A stretch of 64,000 bases of DNA from Vibrio splendidus (GCF_024347615.1 NZ_AP025508.1:2170001-2234000), one strand, 5' to 3'. Numbered from the stretch's first letter, positions 50,791 through 60,058 are shown. A program made the numbers and translations. The notes: generated by a model from the sequence alone, not told the origin.

Positions 50791-51217
50791 AGAAGGTAGC
50801 CATCTTCTTCAAAGTGATTAGCGCCTTATCAAGCTCGTCTCTTTCAATGCTTTCAGCGCCACTTTCAGCCCATACTTCCTGTTTTTTATCTAATAGCGAA
50901 TACGCTTCCTTGCCCTTTTCAGTCATGTTAACCAACTTTGCTTTTTTGTGATTCGGGTTATCAAGCCAAGTTAGCAGGCCATCTTTCACCATGATGTCGG
51001 TAACACGCTGAGTCGCTTGTCTGCTTTGCCCCATAATACGAGCAATTTGAGAAACGGTGACCAGATCATCGGACTTCTCGATCGCACCCATCACCTTCCA
51101 TCTGGCACTGCTTAACCCTAACTCTTCGGTTAATTTGTCACCCTCAGCATTCAATAGACCACTGACCTTAAAGATCTCTAGTGCGATCTTTGTGAAAACT
51201 TCTCCATTCGTATCCAT
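50780..51217 (-). CDS. MarR-family transcription regulator
   Basis: The 145-residue product has the MarR winged helix: LTEELGLSSARWKVMGAIE, then VTVSQIARIMGQSRQATQRVTDIMVKDGLL and a wing (NPNHKKAKLVNMTEKG). It is divergent from a membrane protein gene, and the intergenic region holds two copies of TTGACAACATG, one close to its own start. It probably represses both. ATG 51217 is preferred; GTG 51226 is an alternative. Confidence 0.92.
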   Translation of the reverse strand: MDTNGEVFTKIALEIFKVSGLLNAEGDKLTEELGLSSARWKVMGAIEKSDDLVTVSQIARIMGQSRQATQRVTDIMVKDGLLTWLDNPNHKKAKLVNMTEKGKEAYSLLDKKQEVWAESGAESIERDELDKALITLKKMATFLDK

Positions 51218-51227
51218 AACACTCACT

Positions 51228-51283
51228 TTGACAACATGCTGTCATTAAATTAGACTTAAACCAAATTGACAACATGTTACCAA
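51228..51283. promoter_or_regulatory. Twin MarR operators
   Basis: TTGACAACATGCTGTCA (51228-51244) is a palindrome-like site; TTGACAACATGTTACCAA (51266-51283) repeats its left half exactly. The sites are 38 bases apart, one beside each divergent start. Likely binding sites of the MarR protein. Confidence 0.75.
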
Positions 51284-51301
51284 ATTAAAGGCGCAAATGA
51301 T

Positions 51302-51748
51302 ATGAAACCAATAATCCACAAAACAGCGGCATTAACAGCAACACTGTGTGTCGCGACATTCTTTACCAGCACATTGCTTGTAGAACTGTTTGGTACTTTG
51401 GAATCAGTGAAGCTAGTCAAGTCGATGATCGTTTTTCCGGGCTTGTTTATTCTTGTCCCAGCCATTGCGATCACTGGTGCGACCGGTGCAGCTATGGCAA
51501 AACAACGTAAAGGGAAAATAGTTGAGCGTAAGAGTAAACGCATGCCAATTATCGCGTTCAACGGGATCGTTATTTTGATTCCGGCCGCTTACTTTTTAAA
51601 TCAGTGGGCAAGTTTAGGAGAGTTCGACTCAGTGTTTTATGGCGTTCAGGTTTTAGAACTGATAGCAGGCGCGACCAACCTAACACTGATGTCTTTGAAT
51701 ATCATGGACGGCAGAAAGTTTCGTCCTAAGAAGGCAACACAAGGCTAA
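51302..51748 (+). CDS. Four-helix membrane protein under MarR control
   Basis: The 148-residue product has four membrane helices (LCVATFFTSTLLVELF, MIVFPGLFILVPAIAITGA, IIAFNGIVILIPAAYFL, a C-terminal amphipathic one). A basic loop (KQRKGKIVERKSKR) separates the pairs. Its start ATG 51302 lies 19 bases beyond the second operator. No family name; it may be a small transporter or stress membrane protein. Confidence 0.75.
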   Translation: MKPIIHKTAALTATLCVATFFTSTLLVELFGTLESVKLVKSMIVFPGLFILVPAIAITGATGAAMAKQRKGKIVERKSKRMPIIAFNGIVILIPAAYFLNQWASLGEFDSVFYGVQVLELIAGATNLTLMSLNIMDGRKFRPKKATQG

Positions 51749-51791
51749 GCTCATCGTGTTTAAGCAAACAGATGAGCTTTATACGCGGCTG

Positions 51792-52274
51792 TTACCAGGT
51801 TTTATCTAAGTCTTGAGCATATAAAGAGATCGCTCGTTGGTACTCTTTGATCGCTTCGCTATTCGTCGTGGAAACTAAAAGCTCAAGTAACAGCGATGTC
51901 GCCTCTTTATGGCGACCTAAATTGTACAAACACATTGCGTAGAAAGGTTTCACTTCTATCGAGTCAGGATACTCAGCCATAGTCTGTTCGAAATAGCCTA
52001 AAGCCTCTGCATAAAGGCCAAGGCTTCGATAAGTACTCGCCAAGCCGAACAGTGCATCAAAACGCTCTACTGAAGAAAGCACGCCAGACAGAGACTGCAC
52101 ATAGTGATCAATCGCCTGTTGCTCTTTGCCTTGGTTGTCGTAAGACCACGCAATCTGCAAATGAGCTTTCGCCGCATAGTTTTCATCAGTGAGTAGCGCT
52201 GCCAACAAGTCACGCGACTCTTGATACTTTTCTTCTTTTCGCAACTCGATGGCTTGTTTGATAATGGTGTCCAT
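51792..52274 (-). CDS. Tetratricopeptide-repeat protein
   Basis: The 160-residue product consists of about four TPR units (AHLQIAWSYDNQGKEQQAIDHY, FGLASTYRSLGLYAEALGYFE, PFYAMCLYNLGRHKEA). AGGGAGAGTT precedes the ATG. A cytoplasmic protein-protein interaction module; partner unknown. It is close to the CYTH gene and probably co-transcribed with it. Confidence 0.88.
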   Translation of the reverse strand: MDTIIKQAIELRKEEKYQESRDLLAALLTDENYAAKAHLQIAWSYDNQGKEQQAIDHYVQSLSGVLSSVERFDALFGLASTYRSLGLYAEALGYFEQTMAEYPDSIEVKPFYAMCLYNLGRHKEATSLLLELLVSTTNSEAIKEYQRAISLYAQDLDKTW

Positions 52275-52301
52275 AACTCTCCCTTACGCTTAAGCGCTGT
52301 A

Positions 52302-52853
52302 CTATGCGTTCATTTCTTCGAACATCTGTTTGTAAGACTGAGTTTGCAGTTCCGATTCAGTCAACCCGAATTTATTGGCTAACAACTCAAGCTCACTTTT
52401 ATACACAGACAACTTAGATTCATCGTCCGTCATGATAGCAAACTCAGCAAAATCGCCGATACCCGCAAGAGAATCGACCGTGATATGGAACTCTCCAACA
52501 AAGTAAATACTGCGAGTTTTCTGCGCTTTAAGAATTACTTCGTACCCCAGGTTCTTTAGCATACTCTTAGCATTCGACGCATTGGTGATGTTTGTCGCTT
52601 CACATCGATCAGACTCAGGGCCTTTTACGATCCATAGTTTGATGCCCGACGGCTCCATAGTGCGAATACACAAGCTTTTGTTCTGAGCTTGTAAGCTTCT
52701 ATCAGGGCTATCGAAATACCAATCACATTCTTGATTGTCTTGCAGCATTACTTCATGAGCAATTAGGTTCAACGTTTTCAAGAACTCAGACTTAGAGCTA
52801 AGTCGGTACTTCAGCTCAACCTCATATTTGCCTTTGAAATGATCGTTAGTCAT
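52302..52853 (-). CDS. CYTH-domain protein (class IV adenylate cyclase/CyaB-like)
   Basis: The 183-residue product starts with the CYTH signature VELKYRLSS (ExExK-like: YEVELKYR). QECDWYFDSPDRSL, LCIRTMEP, KLWIVKGP and FHITVDSLAGIGDFAEFAI supply the acidic and basic residues lining the tunnel. Family members bind triphosphates or make cAMP; which reaction cannot be told. Confidence 0.88.
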   Translation of the reverse strand: MTNDHFKGKYEVELKYRLSSKSEFLKTLNLIAHEVMLQDNQECDWYFDSPDRSLQAQNKSLCIRTMEPSGIKLWIVKGPESDRCEATNITNASNAKSMLKNLGYEVILKAQKTRSIYFVGEFHITVDSLAGIGDFAEFAIMTDDESKLSVYKSELELLANKFGLTESELQTQSYKQMFEEMNA

Positions 52854-52949
52854 AGATTAGCTCAATGCAAAAAAGGCGATACTAGCACACCAACCAAATA
52901 CGAAATACGAAATACGGACTGGGACACAACACCACTTAAAACAGCCAAA

Positions 52950-53342
52950 CTATGCACGACAAGCTAATACACGCTGCCATTCATCTTGGTTCATGGCTCC
53001 TTTCGGAAGGTAAATATTGCGTTTTTGCATCGCACCTTTTGTGTAGGAAAGCTTGATAACTGACCCGATCCCAAAAGGAAGAATATTTCCCTGTAACTTG
53101 ATATCGCAAGCGTGACCATCGAAACAAACATGGTTGTTCGATATTTCAAAAGAGCGATTGCGGAACTGCCACCATAACGTGACGACTTTTAATACCGCAA
53201 CAGCACTGAACATCAACCCAATAGTAGGTAGTGATTGAGGGTTATCACCAAATAGCCAATAAATAGACACTAATAAGAACGCAGCAAGTACGAACTCAAG
53301 CAGTGTATATTTAACAAAATTTAATCGGATACGGTTATCCAT
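52950..53342 (-). CDS. Hypothetical membrane protein (130 aa)
   Basis: Two membrane helices near the N-terminus (YTLLEFVLAAFLLVSIYWLF and IGLMFSAVAVLKVVTLWW) are followed by a small cytoplasmic PH-like domain (ISNNHVCFDGHACDIKLQGNI, LPFGIGSVIKLSY). It overlaps the GNAT gene by 8 bases, so the two are coupled. Function unknown. Confidence 0.72.
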   Translation of the reverse strand: MDNRIRLNFVKYTLLEFVLAAFLLVSIYWLFGDNPQSLPTIGLMFSAVAVLKVVTLWWQFRNRSFEISNNHVCFDGHACDIKLQGNILPFGIGSVIKLSYTKGAMQKRNIYLPKGAMNQDEWQRVLACRA

Positions 53343-53784
53343 GACACCCTCTCAATGATGTTCCTAAAAGCAGCTCCATTTCAACAAGCCCCTTCACTTC
53401 AGACAACTTAGTAAAACCTTTTGATTGATAAAGCTTAATCGCGGGATTCTCACTGAACACGCGCAACACTAACTGAGCCGATGATTGATTGTTCGCATGT
53501 TCAATAGCTAAATCGAGACACTTAGAGCCAAAGCCTCTACCTTGATAGTCAGCTAATACCTGCAAGTCCCGAAGAAACGTTGTATCACTGGTGTAACTGA
53601 AGCGGATAACACCAATACGGCTATCCCCTACATAAATTTCATAGTTATCCAGTTCATTCCAGCTACGTAAAAACTGACTATGACCCCAAGCGATTCCGCG
53701 AGCTTGATAGTAACTCGCCATATTCGTTTTGGTGATCGATTCAGCGAACTTAGGATCGGAACCTTTGACCAACCTTACTTCCAT
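53335..53784 (-). CDS. GNAT-family N-acetyltransferase
   Basis: The 149-residue product has the acetyl-CoA motif A (LQVLADYQGRGFGSKCLDLAIEHA, Q-x-x-G-x-G/A) and motif B (LRVFSENPAIKLYQSKGFTKL). AAAGGACACAAT precedes the ATG. Substrate unknown. Confidence 0.9.
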   Translation of the reverse strand: MEVRLVKGSDPKFAESITKTNMASYYQARGIAWGHSQFLRSWNELDNYEIYVGDSRIGVIRFSYTSDTTFLRDLQVLADYQGRGFGSKCLDLAIEHANNQSSAQLVLRVFSENPAIKLYQSKGFTKLSEVKGLVEMELLLGTSLRGCHG

Positions 53785-53869
53785 ATTGTGTCCTTTGTTT
53801 CTAAATCAAACATTGAGCAATACGTAATTTAAGTACCAAGAGTATTGCATCGTGTTTGAACCATCCTAA

Positions 53870-54376
53870 TCAATCTGGTTCCTTGTTTAACGCCTTCTCT
53901 AACCACATTGAACTGATGTATTGACCGTTTTTCTTCGCATATTCATTGAACACTCCGACTTCTCGAAATCCAAAACGTTTATGAAGTGCTATTGAAGCCT
54001 CATTAGGTAAAGCAACACCTGAGAGTACGCGGTGAACACCATAATCACTAATCGATGCAAATAGCTGAGAATAAAGCTTGGAGCCTAAACCTTTACCTTG
54101 AGCTTCTGCCGCAAGATAAATAGTGACCTCTGCGGTATCTTCAAATGCCGACATAACCCGGTATTGCTGAGAACACGCGAAGCCTAATAACGCATCACCT
54201 TCTGTCGCAACATACAGTTGATATTTGCTTTGGCTCGAAAATTGAGAAAACCACTGCTGACGATTTTCCAACGACAACTTCTCTTCTTCAAAGCGCGCAT
54301 TGGTATGTTCAATATAGAAGTTGAAGATATCGGTGATGCCTGCAATATCAGGTAATGTCCCTACTCTGATTTCCAT
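53870..54376 (-). CDS. GNAT acetyltransferase, phosphinothricin/Pat-like
   Basis: From ATG 54376 (AAAGGACATTAC upstream) the product has 168 residues. IFNFYIEHTNARFEEE and ATEGDALLGFACSQQ match the Pat/Bar and methionine-sulfoximine acetyltransferase group. Motif A is VTIYLAAEAQGKGLGSKLY, and SGVALPNEASIALHKRFGF follows. It probably acetylates an amino-acid-like compound. The frame upstream of 54376 overlaps the next gene and is not used. Confidence 0.9.
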   Translation of the reverse strand: MEIRVGTLPDIAGITDIFNFYIEHTNARFEEEKLSLENRQQWFSQFSSQSKYQLYVATEGDALLGFACSQQYRVMSAFEDTAEVTIYLAAEAQGKGLGSKLYSQLFASISDYGVHRVLSGVALPNEASIALHKRFGFREVGVFNEYAKKNGQYISSMWLEKALNKEPD

Positions 54377-54422
54377 GTAATGTCCTTTTAATTGTCTATT
54401 TTGAATGACTAGTAAACAGGCA

Positions 54423-54890
54423 TCAATAGTGACTGCAGAACTGACTCTCGCAAGGAATACCATCACGATCACCATCTATTTTCACATTGGGACAGTTTGC
54501 CAAATAAAACTTTGCTTCATCGCAAGATAGCATCTCACTACAATGCGTTTTACCTTGGCAACTAAATCCCATGTTCTCATATGCAGGATTTAACTTAGGC
54601 TCCAATACCAAAAGATACAAGCCTGCGCCAATAAGCCCGACGAAAAGTGCAGACAAAATAATTGAAAGAGGGTTAGATTTGGATGTTTCTATACCAACTA
54701 GTTTAGCACTCAAAGCGCTGAGTTTAGAGCCACTATTCGATAATTGAAATTCAACTTCATCCCCAACTTGAGGACGACGATAACCGTCCGTAAACTTCGA
54801 TATATGAACAAAAACATCTCCCTCTAATTCATCTGAATTGATGAAGCCAAAACCTCTCTCATCAACCCAGCGAACAATTTTTCCATTCAT
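54423..54890 (-). CDS. Cold-shock domain, membrane helix, Excalibur domain fusion
   Basis: The 155-residue product has an N-terminal cold-shock domain with RNP1-like RGFGFINSD and VFVHISKF. One membrane helix follows (SIILSALFVGLIGAGLYLL). The C-terminus is an Excalibur domain: CDEAKFYLANCP and the calcium loop DGDRDGIPCE. The first part should bind nucleic acid in the cytoplasm, the last bind Ca2+ outside the membrane. AAGGGATAGCT precedes the ATG. Confidence 0.9.
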   Translation of the reverse strand: MNGKIVRWVDERGFGFINSDELEGDVFVHISKFTDGYRRPQVGDEVEFQLSNSGSKLSALSAKLVGIETSKSNPLSIILSALFVGLIGAGLYLLVLEPKLNPAYENMGFSCQGKTHCSEMLSCDEAKFYLANCPNVKIDGDRDGIPCESQFCSHY

Positions 54891-55106
54891 AGCTATCCCT
54901 TCTTCAAACCGCTTTCAACTCTTGACTCATATCACCAACAATATGCAGATTACATTATGACAGCTTAATGTGGGGGCAAATTACTCGATGGACTCTTAAC
55001 TTTACTCATTTTAGTCAGAATGTCTTTGCCCTTCTCATAAACAAGAGATAAACCAAAGTAGACTGAAACCCACAAGACAAAATCAAGATCAGCGAACTTG
55101 ACGTAT

Positions 55107-55766
55107 TCACCATCGCTTTAACAATCGCACCGCATTTTGGTAACTCACCCGTGGGTTGTGTCCCCAGTACGCCAAGGAGTAAACACCTAGTACCTGTGAA
55201 GTCCAAAGCAATGCCGATATCAGACAAGTGCTATAAACCTCGGGCAGAATAGCCATTGCCTTGTGATATTTTTCGTCTGGAATTGTCCCTTGCACTTCCA
55301 TGATGCTCAAGGTGACATTAATCGGGGTATAACCTATCCAAAATAAGATCCATGAGCCAGCAGCAACAGGAGATAAGAACAGAAACGGCTTTAACCATCG
55401 GTGGGGAAACAAGAAATATAAAAGCATGAACACATACAATACACCAAGAAACAGAGCCCAAGAGCGCACGTTAATATTGGCAATCCAATAACTTTCCTTT
55501 GCATACATAAACAAAACAACTGTTCCCAAAATACTCGCAAACATAAGTTTGCCGATATTAGTCGTCCTCTTTATCCGAAATAGTACATAACTTAGTACGG
55601 TAACCAAGACGGCAAACCACGCCATAATGTCCCAGTCCATTGAGAAAAAGCGTGGAGCATAAATGTTGTTAAGTATGACAACGCCCAGCAACACTCCAAT
55701 TGATAAGTACGCGATGACCAGCCGAACCATGAACCAACCTAGCTTTTTCATTACTTCATTATTCAT
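55107..55766 (-). CDS. Polytopic membrane protein, unknown function
   Basis: The 219-residue product has six or so membrane helices (VRLVIAYLSIGVLLGVVI, MAWFAVLVTVLSYVLF, LMFASILGTVVLFMY, ALFLGVLYVFMLLYFLF, FLFLSPVAAGSWILFWIGY, a last one). No family motif. ATG 55766 is chosen; ATG 55751 is also possible. Confidence 0.75.
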   Translation of the reverse strand: MNNEVMKKLGWFMVRLVIAYLSIGVLLGVVILNNIYAPRFFSMDWDIMAWFAVLVTVLSYVLFRIKRTTNIGKLMFASILGTVVLFMYAKESYWIANINVRSWALFLGVLYVFMLLYFLFPHRWLKPFLFLSPVAAGSWILFWIGYTPINVTLSIMEVQGTIPDEKYHKAMAILPEVYSTCLISALLWTSQVLGVYSLAYWGHNPRVSYQNAVRLLKRW

Positions 55767-55878
55767 CAGCACCGATCATCCCCAATTTAAAACGAAAAGA
55801 GATAATGCCTCTAAAGTAATCACCTTCTGCAAGTACGCATCGAAAGTACCAAATGTTGGATATCATGAAAATTGTCCT

Positions 55879-56334
55879 TTACTCATCAACGCCAAAACTA
55901 TCACCCAGCTTTTCTATAAACCAAGTTCCTTGGCACGGGCCATTGGTTAAGTGCCAACGGCCGTCAAATCTATTGCTACTTCCATGTGCTGAAAAACGAT
56001 AATCCCATCGGCGATGTTTGGCATATAAACGTAAGTCGCCGCTTTCCGTCACCCAGCCCTCTAAAGGTGTTCCATTGTAGGTAAGCCTTAGGGTAACTTT
56101 ACCCTCACGAATAGTTCCGTTGATGGTTGTGCGTTCACACATATTATTGCCAGTGATGTTAATGCGACGGCCTAGCCACTCACCGTCGAAATCGGTAGAA
56201 GGAACAAATTGGGGACTATCAGGAAGTTTAGGAAACGACTCGGAATTACTGGACCCGAACCACTGAAGTTCACGACCAACGAGAAAGAAGACAACAAAAC
56301 CGATTGATATCGCTATCAAAAATCCCTTTTTCAT
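55879..56334 (-). CDS. Exported or anchored beta-rich protein (151 aa)
   Basis: An N-terminal hydrophobic helix (FLIAISIGFVVFFLVG) is followed by a Ser/Pro linker and a beta-rich domain (FDGEWLGRRINITGNNMCERT, GKVTLRLTYNGTPLEGWV, FDGRWHLTNGPCQGTWFIEKL) with two cysteines that may pair. Periplasmic, function unknown. Confidence 0.75.
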   Translation of the reverse strand: MKKGFLIAISIGFVVFFLVGRELQWFGSSNSESFPKLPDSPQFVPSTDFDGEWLGRRINITGNNMCERTTINGTIREGKVTLRLTYNGTPLEGWVTESGDLRLYAKHRRWDYRFSAHGSSNRFDGRWHLTNGPCQGTWFIEKLGDSFGVDE

Positions 56335-56479
56335 GAGCCTCTTCCCTAATCAGCTGACCTTAAGAAAAGAACCCTAACATAATGAAAAGTAATAATTCAG
56401 TATCAATTAAATTAACTTTGATATATTCCACAAATTGCATTCAAATGTTGAATATAGAGAAATCGGCATCGTACGAAGT

Positions 56480-56545
56480 TCTGCTGCATGTTCAGGGAAT
56501 CGTTCGTGAAGAAAACACAATGCATCCGCTGGCGTTACCTGGAGG
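56480..56545 (-). pseudogene. Decayed fragment of the orphan gene at 60472
   Basis: About 62 bases (56480-56541) match 60518-60579 with about six mismatches in the same orientation. In the intact gene this is the segment near the C-terminus (CFLHERFPVHGAEL). Nothing else of the gene is present, so it is a leftover copy. The rightward ORF over it (56382-56633) is not supported. Confidence 0.75.
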
Positions 56546-56817
56546 CAGGAACGGCACTAATGTGGTGTATAAAGACTATGCATTAACTTCAATTTTGGTT
56601 GGCGTTGGCGTTGGCGTAGCGCATGAATTTTAGCTGAAGCCTGCTACCAGTGTGTTAATAACTGAGTACTAAAACCTGAACTACTAAAAGAGATAGGTAA
56701 TATATGTACCGAAAGATTACATCTCTCAAAGAAAAAATCCCTCAGAAAGCTTCCTTCGGTGCATATAATTTCAAGCGACTGACATAAGTGACTAGCGTAA
56801 GTCGCTAACATAAGAGA

Positions 56818-57297
56818 CTAACGCAAGCGTCTCAACACAACTTGCTGGTCGAGCTCATTCTGATAGTCCGTGTAATCAAGCCCTTGATCAAATATGTACT
56901 CAGTGACAAGAGTGCGAATGCATTCAACTAACGTGCTTGCTTGCCAAGGCTTTTCAAAGTAACGGTCGATACCTGCTGCATTAATCGCATTGATGGTATC
57001 GGTGTGAGTGGCCTGCCCCGTAAGAAGAATTTTCTTTGTATTCGGAAAGCGGCTGTCATGGAACACTTCAGTGAGTAACTCCACGCCCGTTTTCCCTGGC
57101 ATCACATGATCAGACACGATGACGGTAATGTGTTCGCCTTCTGCGTCAAGTTCATCAATGAGATCAAGCACTTCTTGCGCTGATTCACAATCTTCAATAT
57201 TCAGCCAACTCGCCAGCGGCTCTAAATCTTGTACCACTGCGCTCAGTACTTCTCTCTGGTCATCGACACAGATTAAATTAAGCTTCTCCATGTTCAC
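56818..57297 (-). CDS. Response regulator receiver protein
   Basis: The 159-residue product is a receiver domain without output domain: acidic pair LICVDDQREV, phosphoacceptor Asp in TVIVSDHVMPGKTG, Thr in ILLTGQATH and Lys in YFEKPWQ. The ~25-residue C-terminal tail has no domain. It overlaps the kinase gene by 20 bases, so kinase and receiver are coupled. As a stand-alone receiver it probably acts by protein contact. Confidence 0.92.
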   Translation of the reverse strand: MNMEKLNLICVDDQREVLSAVVQDLEPLASWLNIEDCESAQEVLDLIDELDAEGEHITVIVSDHVMPGKTGVELLTEVFHDSRFPNTKKILLTGQATHTDTINAINAAGIDRYFEKPWQASTLVECIRTLVTEYIFDQGLDYTDYQNELDQQVVLRRLR

Positions 57298-58633
57298 CCT
57301 CTATTGGTAACTTGATTCTAAATACAGTTTTAGAAGCATCACTTTTCACAATGATACTTCCACCATAACCCGCCACGATCCGCTTAACTATTGATAGACC
57401 CAAGCCCAATCCAAACGATAAACCACCTTTTTTAGTGGTGAAGTTGGGCTGAAATACCTTTCTACGAGTCACCTCGTCTATCTCAGGGCCGTTATTAGTG
57501 ATCGTAACTAATATTCTTTTCTTACTTAATCTGGTTTGAATTTCTATTGCAGCATCGTCTGAATTCGACATTGCATCACAAGCATTCTTTACAATGTTGA
57601 CCCAAATCTGAACGAGCTCTGTTTTCGATCCTTTAAAAGTCGGCAAATCTGCAGGGCTCAATCGCACAGATACTCTACGTAACTCACTTTGTAACAACGA
57701 TAAGGCATGGTTAATGGAGTCATTAATATCAACCGCTTCTTCGGTGTCAATATCAACTCTGCCAAGTTGTTTAACCGATTTTACGATGCCAACGGTGTGT
57801 CTAGATGCCAAACGTAAATCATGTAAATCACAGCCCATCTGCCAAAAGCGAATCGCTTCTTCTGGGTTTTTCAGCCAATGTTTTGAAATAACGTCTGTTG
57901 CATATGAAGTGTCAATTGGAATCGCCTTTGCAAGAGAGCGAGCAATGTTCTTGTCTAAACCATATTTTCTTTCAAATTGTCGCCCACGTGTTCGCGCTTC
58001 TGACGACGACGTTTTCTGACCATGCATTAACCCAAAATCGAAAAATTGACTGGCTTCTGGATGCACTTCTTCAAGTAGATCCATGATGACCGTTTCAAGT
58101 CGGCCAGATTTACTATTAACTACACCAATAGCGTTGTTAAGCTCATGGGCAATCCCTGCAGCCAATTGACCCAAGGTTGTCATTTGCTCAGCAGTATGTA
58201 ACTTCTCTAGCGCTTTTTGTTTCGCTATCGCTTCTTGTGTTGCACGGCGTTGACGACGCGACAACTCGTTGACGATCACAGGTGTGAACTGTGCGGTAAG
58301 AGGGCCAAAGTTACGTTCATCTTCTGCAGGCGTGTCTTTATCGATCCACGCTAACTCAACATCGGTTTTAGCAACAACCGTTGAAGATGCTGTACAATTA
58401 CCTGAAAAGAAGCTATGAACGCCTATAAAAGCTCCACTACCCGCGCTAAATACTCGCACTTGCGGTGTATTCGCTTCGGAATAAAACCCTTCCAGTTCTC
58501 CACTAAACACATAATATAAACGAGTGTTTAACGCTGATTGTTCAATAATGGTGTTACCGGCACGGCACGTCACCCGACGCTCTGTCTGATTAAAATAACG
58601 ATCGATAAGTGCTTCTAGCTTTTGTTGATACAC
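57278..58633 (-). CDS. Histidine kinase with N-terminal cyclic-nucleotide-binding-like domain
   Basis: The 451-residue product starts with a CRP-type domain (IIEQSALNTRLYYVFSGELEG, GSGAFIGVHSFFSG). A coiled linker leads to the H box AAGIAHELNNAIGVV. A long insertion follows, then N box WVNIVKNACDAM and G boxes TNNGPEID and GLGLGLSIVKRI. No membrane segment, so it is cytoplasmic. A DASS transporter gene ends 6 bases upstream, so the three genes form an operon. The transported acid may be linked to signalling. Confidence 0.9.
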   Translation of the reverse strand: MYQQKLEALIDRYFNQTERRVTCRAGNTIIEQSALNTRLYYVFSGELEGFYSEANTPQVRVFSAGSGAFIGVHSFFSGNCTASSTVVAKTDVELAWIDKDTPAEDERNFGPLTAQFTPVIVNELSRRQRRATQEAIAKQKALEKLHTAEQMTTLGQLAAGIAHELNNAIGVVNSKSGRLETVIMDLLEEVHPEASQFFDFGLMHGQKTSSSEARTRGRQFERKYGLDKNIARSLAKAIPIDTSYATDVISKHWLKNPEEAIRFWQMGCDLHDLRLASRHTVGIVKSVKQLGRVDIDTEEAVDINDSINHALSLLQSELRRVSVRLSPADLPTFKGSKTELVQIWVNIVKNACDAMSNSDDAAIEIQTRLSKKRILVTITNNGPEIDEVTRRKVFQPNFTTKKGGLSFGLGLGLSIVKRIVAGYGGSIIVKSDASKTVFRIKLPIEGEHGEA

Positions 58634-58639
58634 GTATCG

Positions 58640-60058
58640 TTATCCTATGTGACCAATTGAATGTAGCACCCACACCATAACAAAACTCAGTAGCACACCA
58701 ACCACACCCAAAATAATACCGATTCTGGCCATTTGATTACTTTGCACATGACCAGTGGCATGAGCCAACGCATTCGGTGGCGTACTGATTGGCAGTGACA
58801 TACCTAATGAAGCGGCAAAAGTCACAACCAGAATTAACGTTAACTCACCGCCTAGTGGCGTGAGTGAAGCCATAGACGAACCTAATGCAGCCATAATTGG
58901 CATTAACAAGTTAGCCGTTGCGGTATGAGACATAAAGTTTGCCATTACCAAACACAAGAACGCCGCTCCGAACAACACCACATAGGGTGAGTAGGAATCA
59001 AACGGAATGCTGTGTACCACGAGCCTTGCTAAGCCAGTTTTATCGAGAGCTAAACCAAGCGCAATACCACCTGATACAAGCCACAGTACGTCCCAAGAAA
59101 TCTTTTTCAGGTCTTCTTTATTGATGATCCCTGTGAGTGAGAACACAGCGACAGGAATAAGAGCGACGGTATAAGAGTTCATGCCATGGCTTGAGCCCAT
59201 TAACCAAAGAATGATGGTCAGCGCAAAAGTGACGTATACCGCAATGGCTTTGGGCGTTTTAAGGAATTTACCTTTGATGCTTAGCTCGATTTTCTTTTGG
59301 TCAGCTTTGTACATAAAGCCGATTAAAAACCACGCTAACGCCATCATAATAACGACAAACGGCACACCAAATGCCATCCATTCACCGAACGTAATGAGGT
59401 TATCGCCAACTAAATATTTAAGTGCGATAGCGTTCGGCGGGGTACCGATTGGGGTACCAATTCCGCCGATATTTGCGGCAACAGGGATACAAAGCGCAAA
59501 CGCTATACGACCGGGGTCTTTCGGGCCAAACACAGCCAGTACCGGCGTTAAAATAGATAGCATCATCGCCGTTGTTGCCGTGTTAGACATAAACATCGAA
59601 AAGATACCAGTGATCAACATTAAGCCGAGCATCACAAACTTCGGGTCTTGTCCAAATGGCTTCAATAATACACGGGCTAAGTTTACGTCTAATCGATACT
59701 TAGTGGCGGCCATCGCTAAGAAAAAACCGCCTAAAAACAGCATGATGATTGGACTGGCGAATGTCGCCATGATGTCGCTGTATTTTAACAACTCACCAAA
59801 ATGTTCCTGCCCATGCTCAAACCTTAAAAAGATCAGCCCTTTATCCGACAACATCAATAATTGCAGAACGATAATAACAACAGACGTCGCGTAGATCGGG
59901 ATAGGCTCGAACACCCAGCACAATGCCGCTAATAAAAAGATCGCGATAACGCGTTGTTGAATAATCGTAAGGCCTTCAAATGGAAACGCTGATAGCGGCA
60001 TTACGAGGATAATGAAAGGAATTAAAATAGGGATAATGTATTTAATATAGGGGCGCAT
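58640..60058 (-). CDS. DASS/SLC13-family sodium:dicarboxylate transporter
   Basis: The 472-residue product has about eleven membrane helices. Two SNT-type motifs are present: MFMSNTATTAMML and FMSHTATANLL, with NIGGIGTPIGTPPNAIALKY and MSLPISTPPNALAHATG, the two substrate-binding hairpins of VcINDY-like proteins. It imports C4-dicarboxylates or related acids with Na+. It is the first gene of an operon with a kinase and receiver. Confidence 0.94.
   Translation of the reverse strand: MRPYIKYIIPILIPFIILVMPLSAFPFEGLTIIQQRVIAIFLLAALCWVFEPIPIYATSVVIIVLQLLMLSDKGLIFLRFEHGQEHFGELLKYSDIMATFASPIIMLFLGGFFLAMAATKYRLDVNLARVLLKPFGQDPKFVMLGLMLITGIFSMFMSNTATTAMMLSILTPVLAVFGPKDPGRIAFALCIPVAANIGGIGTPIGTPPNAIALKYLVGDNLITFGEWMAFGVPFVVIMMALAWFLIGFMYKADQKKIELSIKGKFLKTPKAIAVYVTFALTIILWLMGSSHGMNSYTVALIPVAVFSLTGIINKEDLKKISWDVLWLVSGGIALGLALDKTGLARLVVHSIPFDSYSPYVVLFGAAFLCLVMANFMSHTATANLLMPIMAALGSSMASLTPLGGELTLILVVTFAASLGMSLPISTPPNALAHATGHVQSNQMARIGIILGVVGVLLSFVMVWVLHSIGHIG

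Noticed and set aside
56382..56633. An 83-codon rightward gene
   Set aside because: It runs antisense over the decayed gene fragment, has no good start signal and ends in a GGCGTT repeat giving low-complexity Val-Gly.
59181..59894. A 237-codon rightward ORF
   Set aside because: It is antisense to the DASS transporter and its sequence is the typical shadow of a membrane protein gene.
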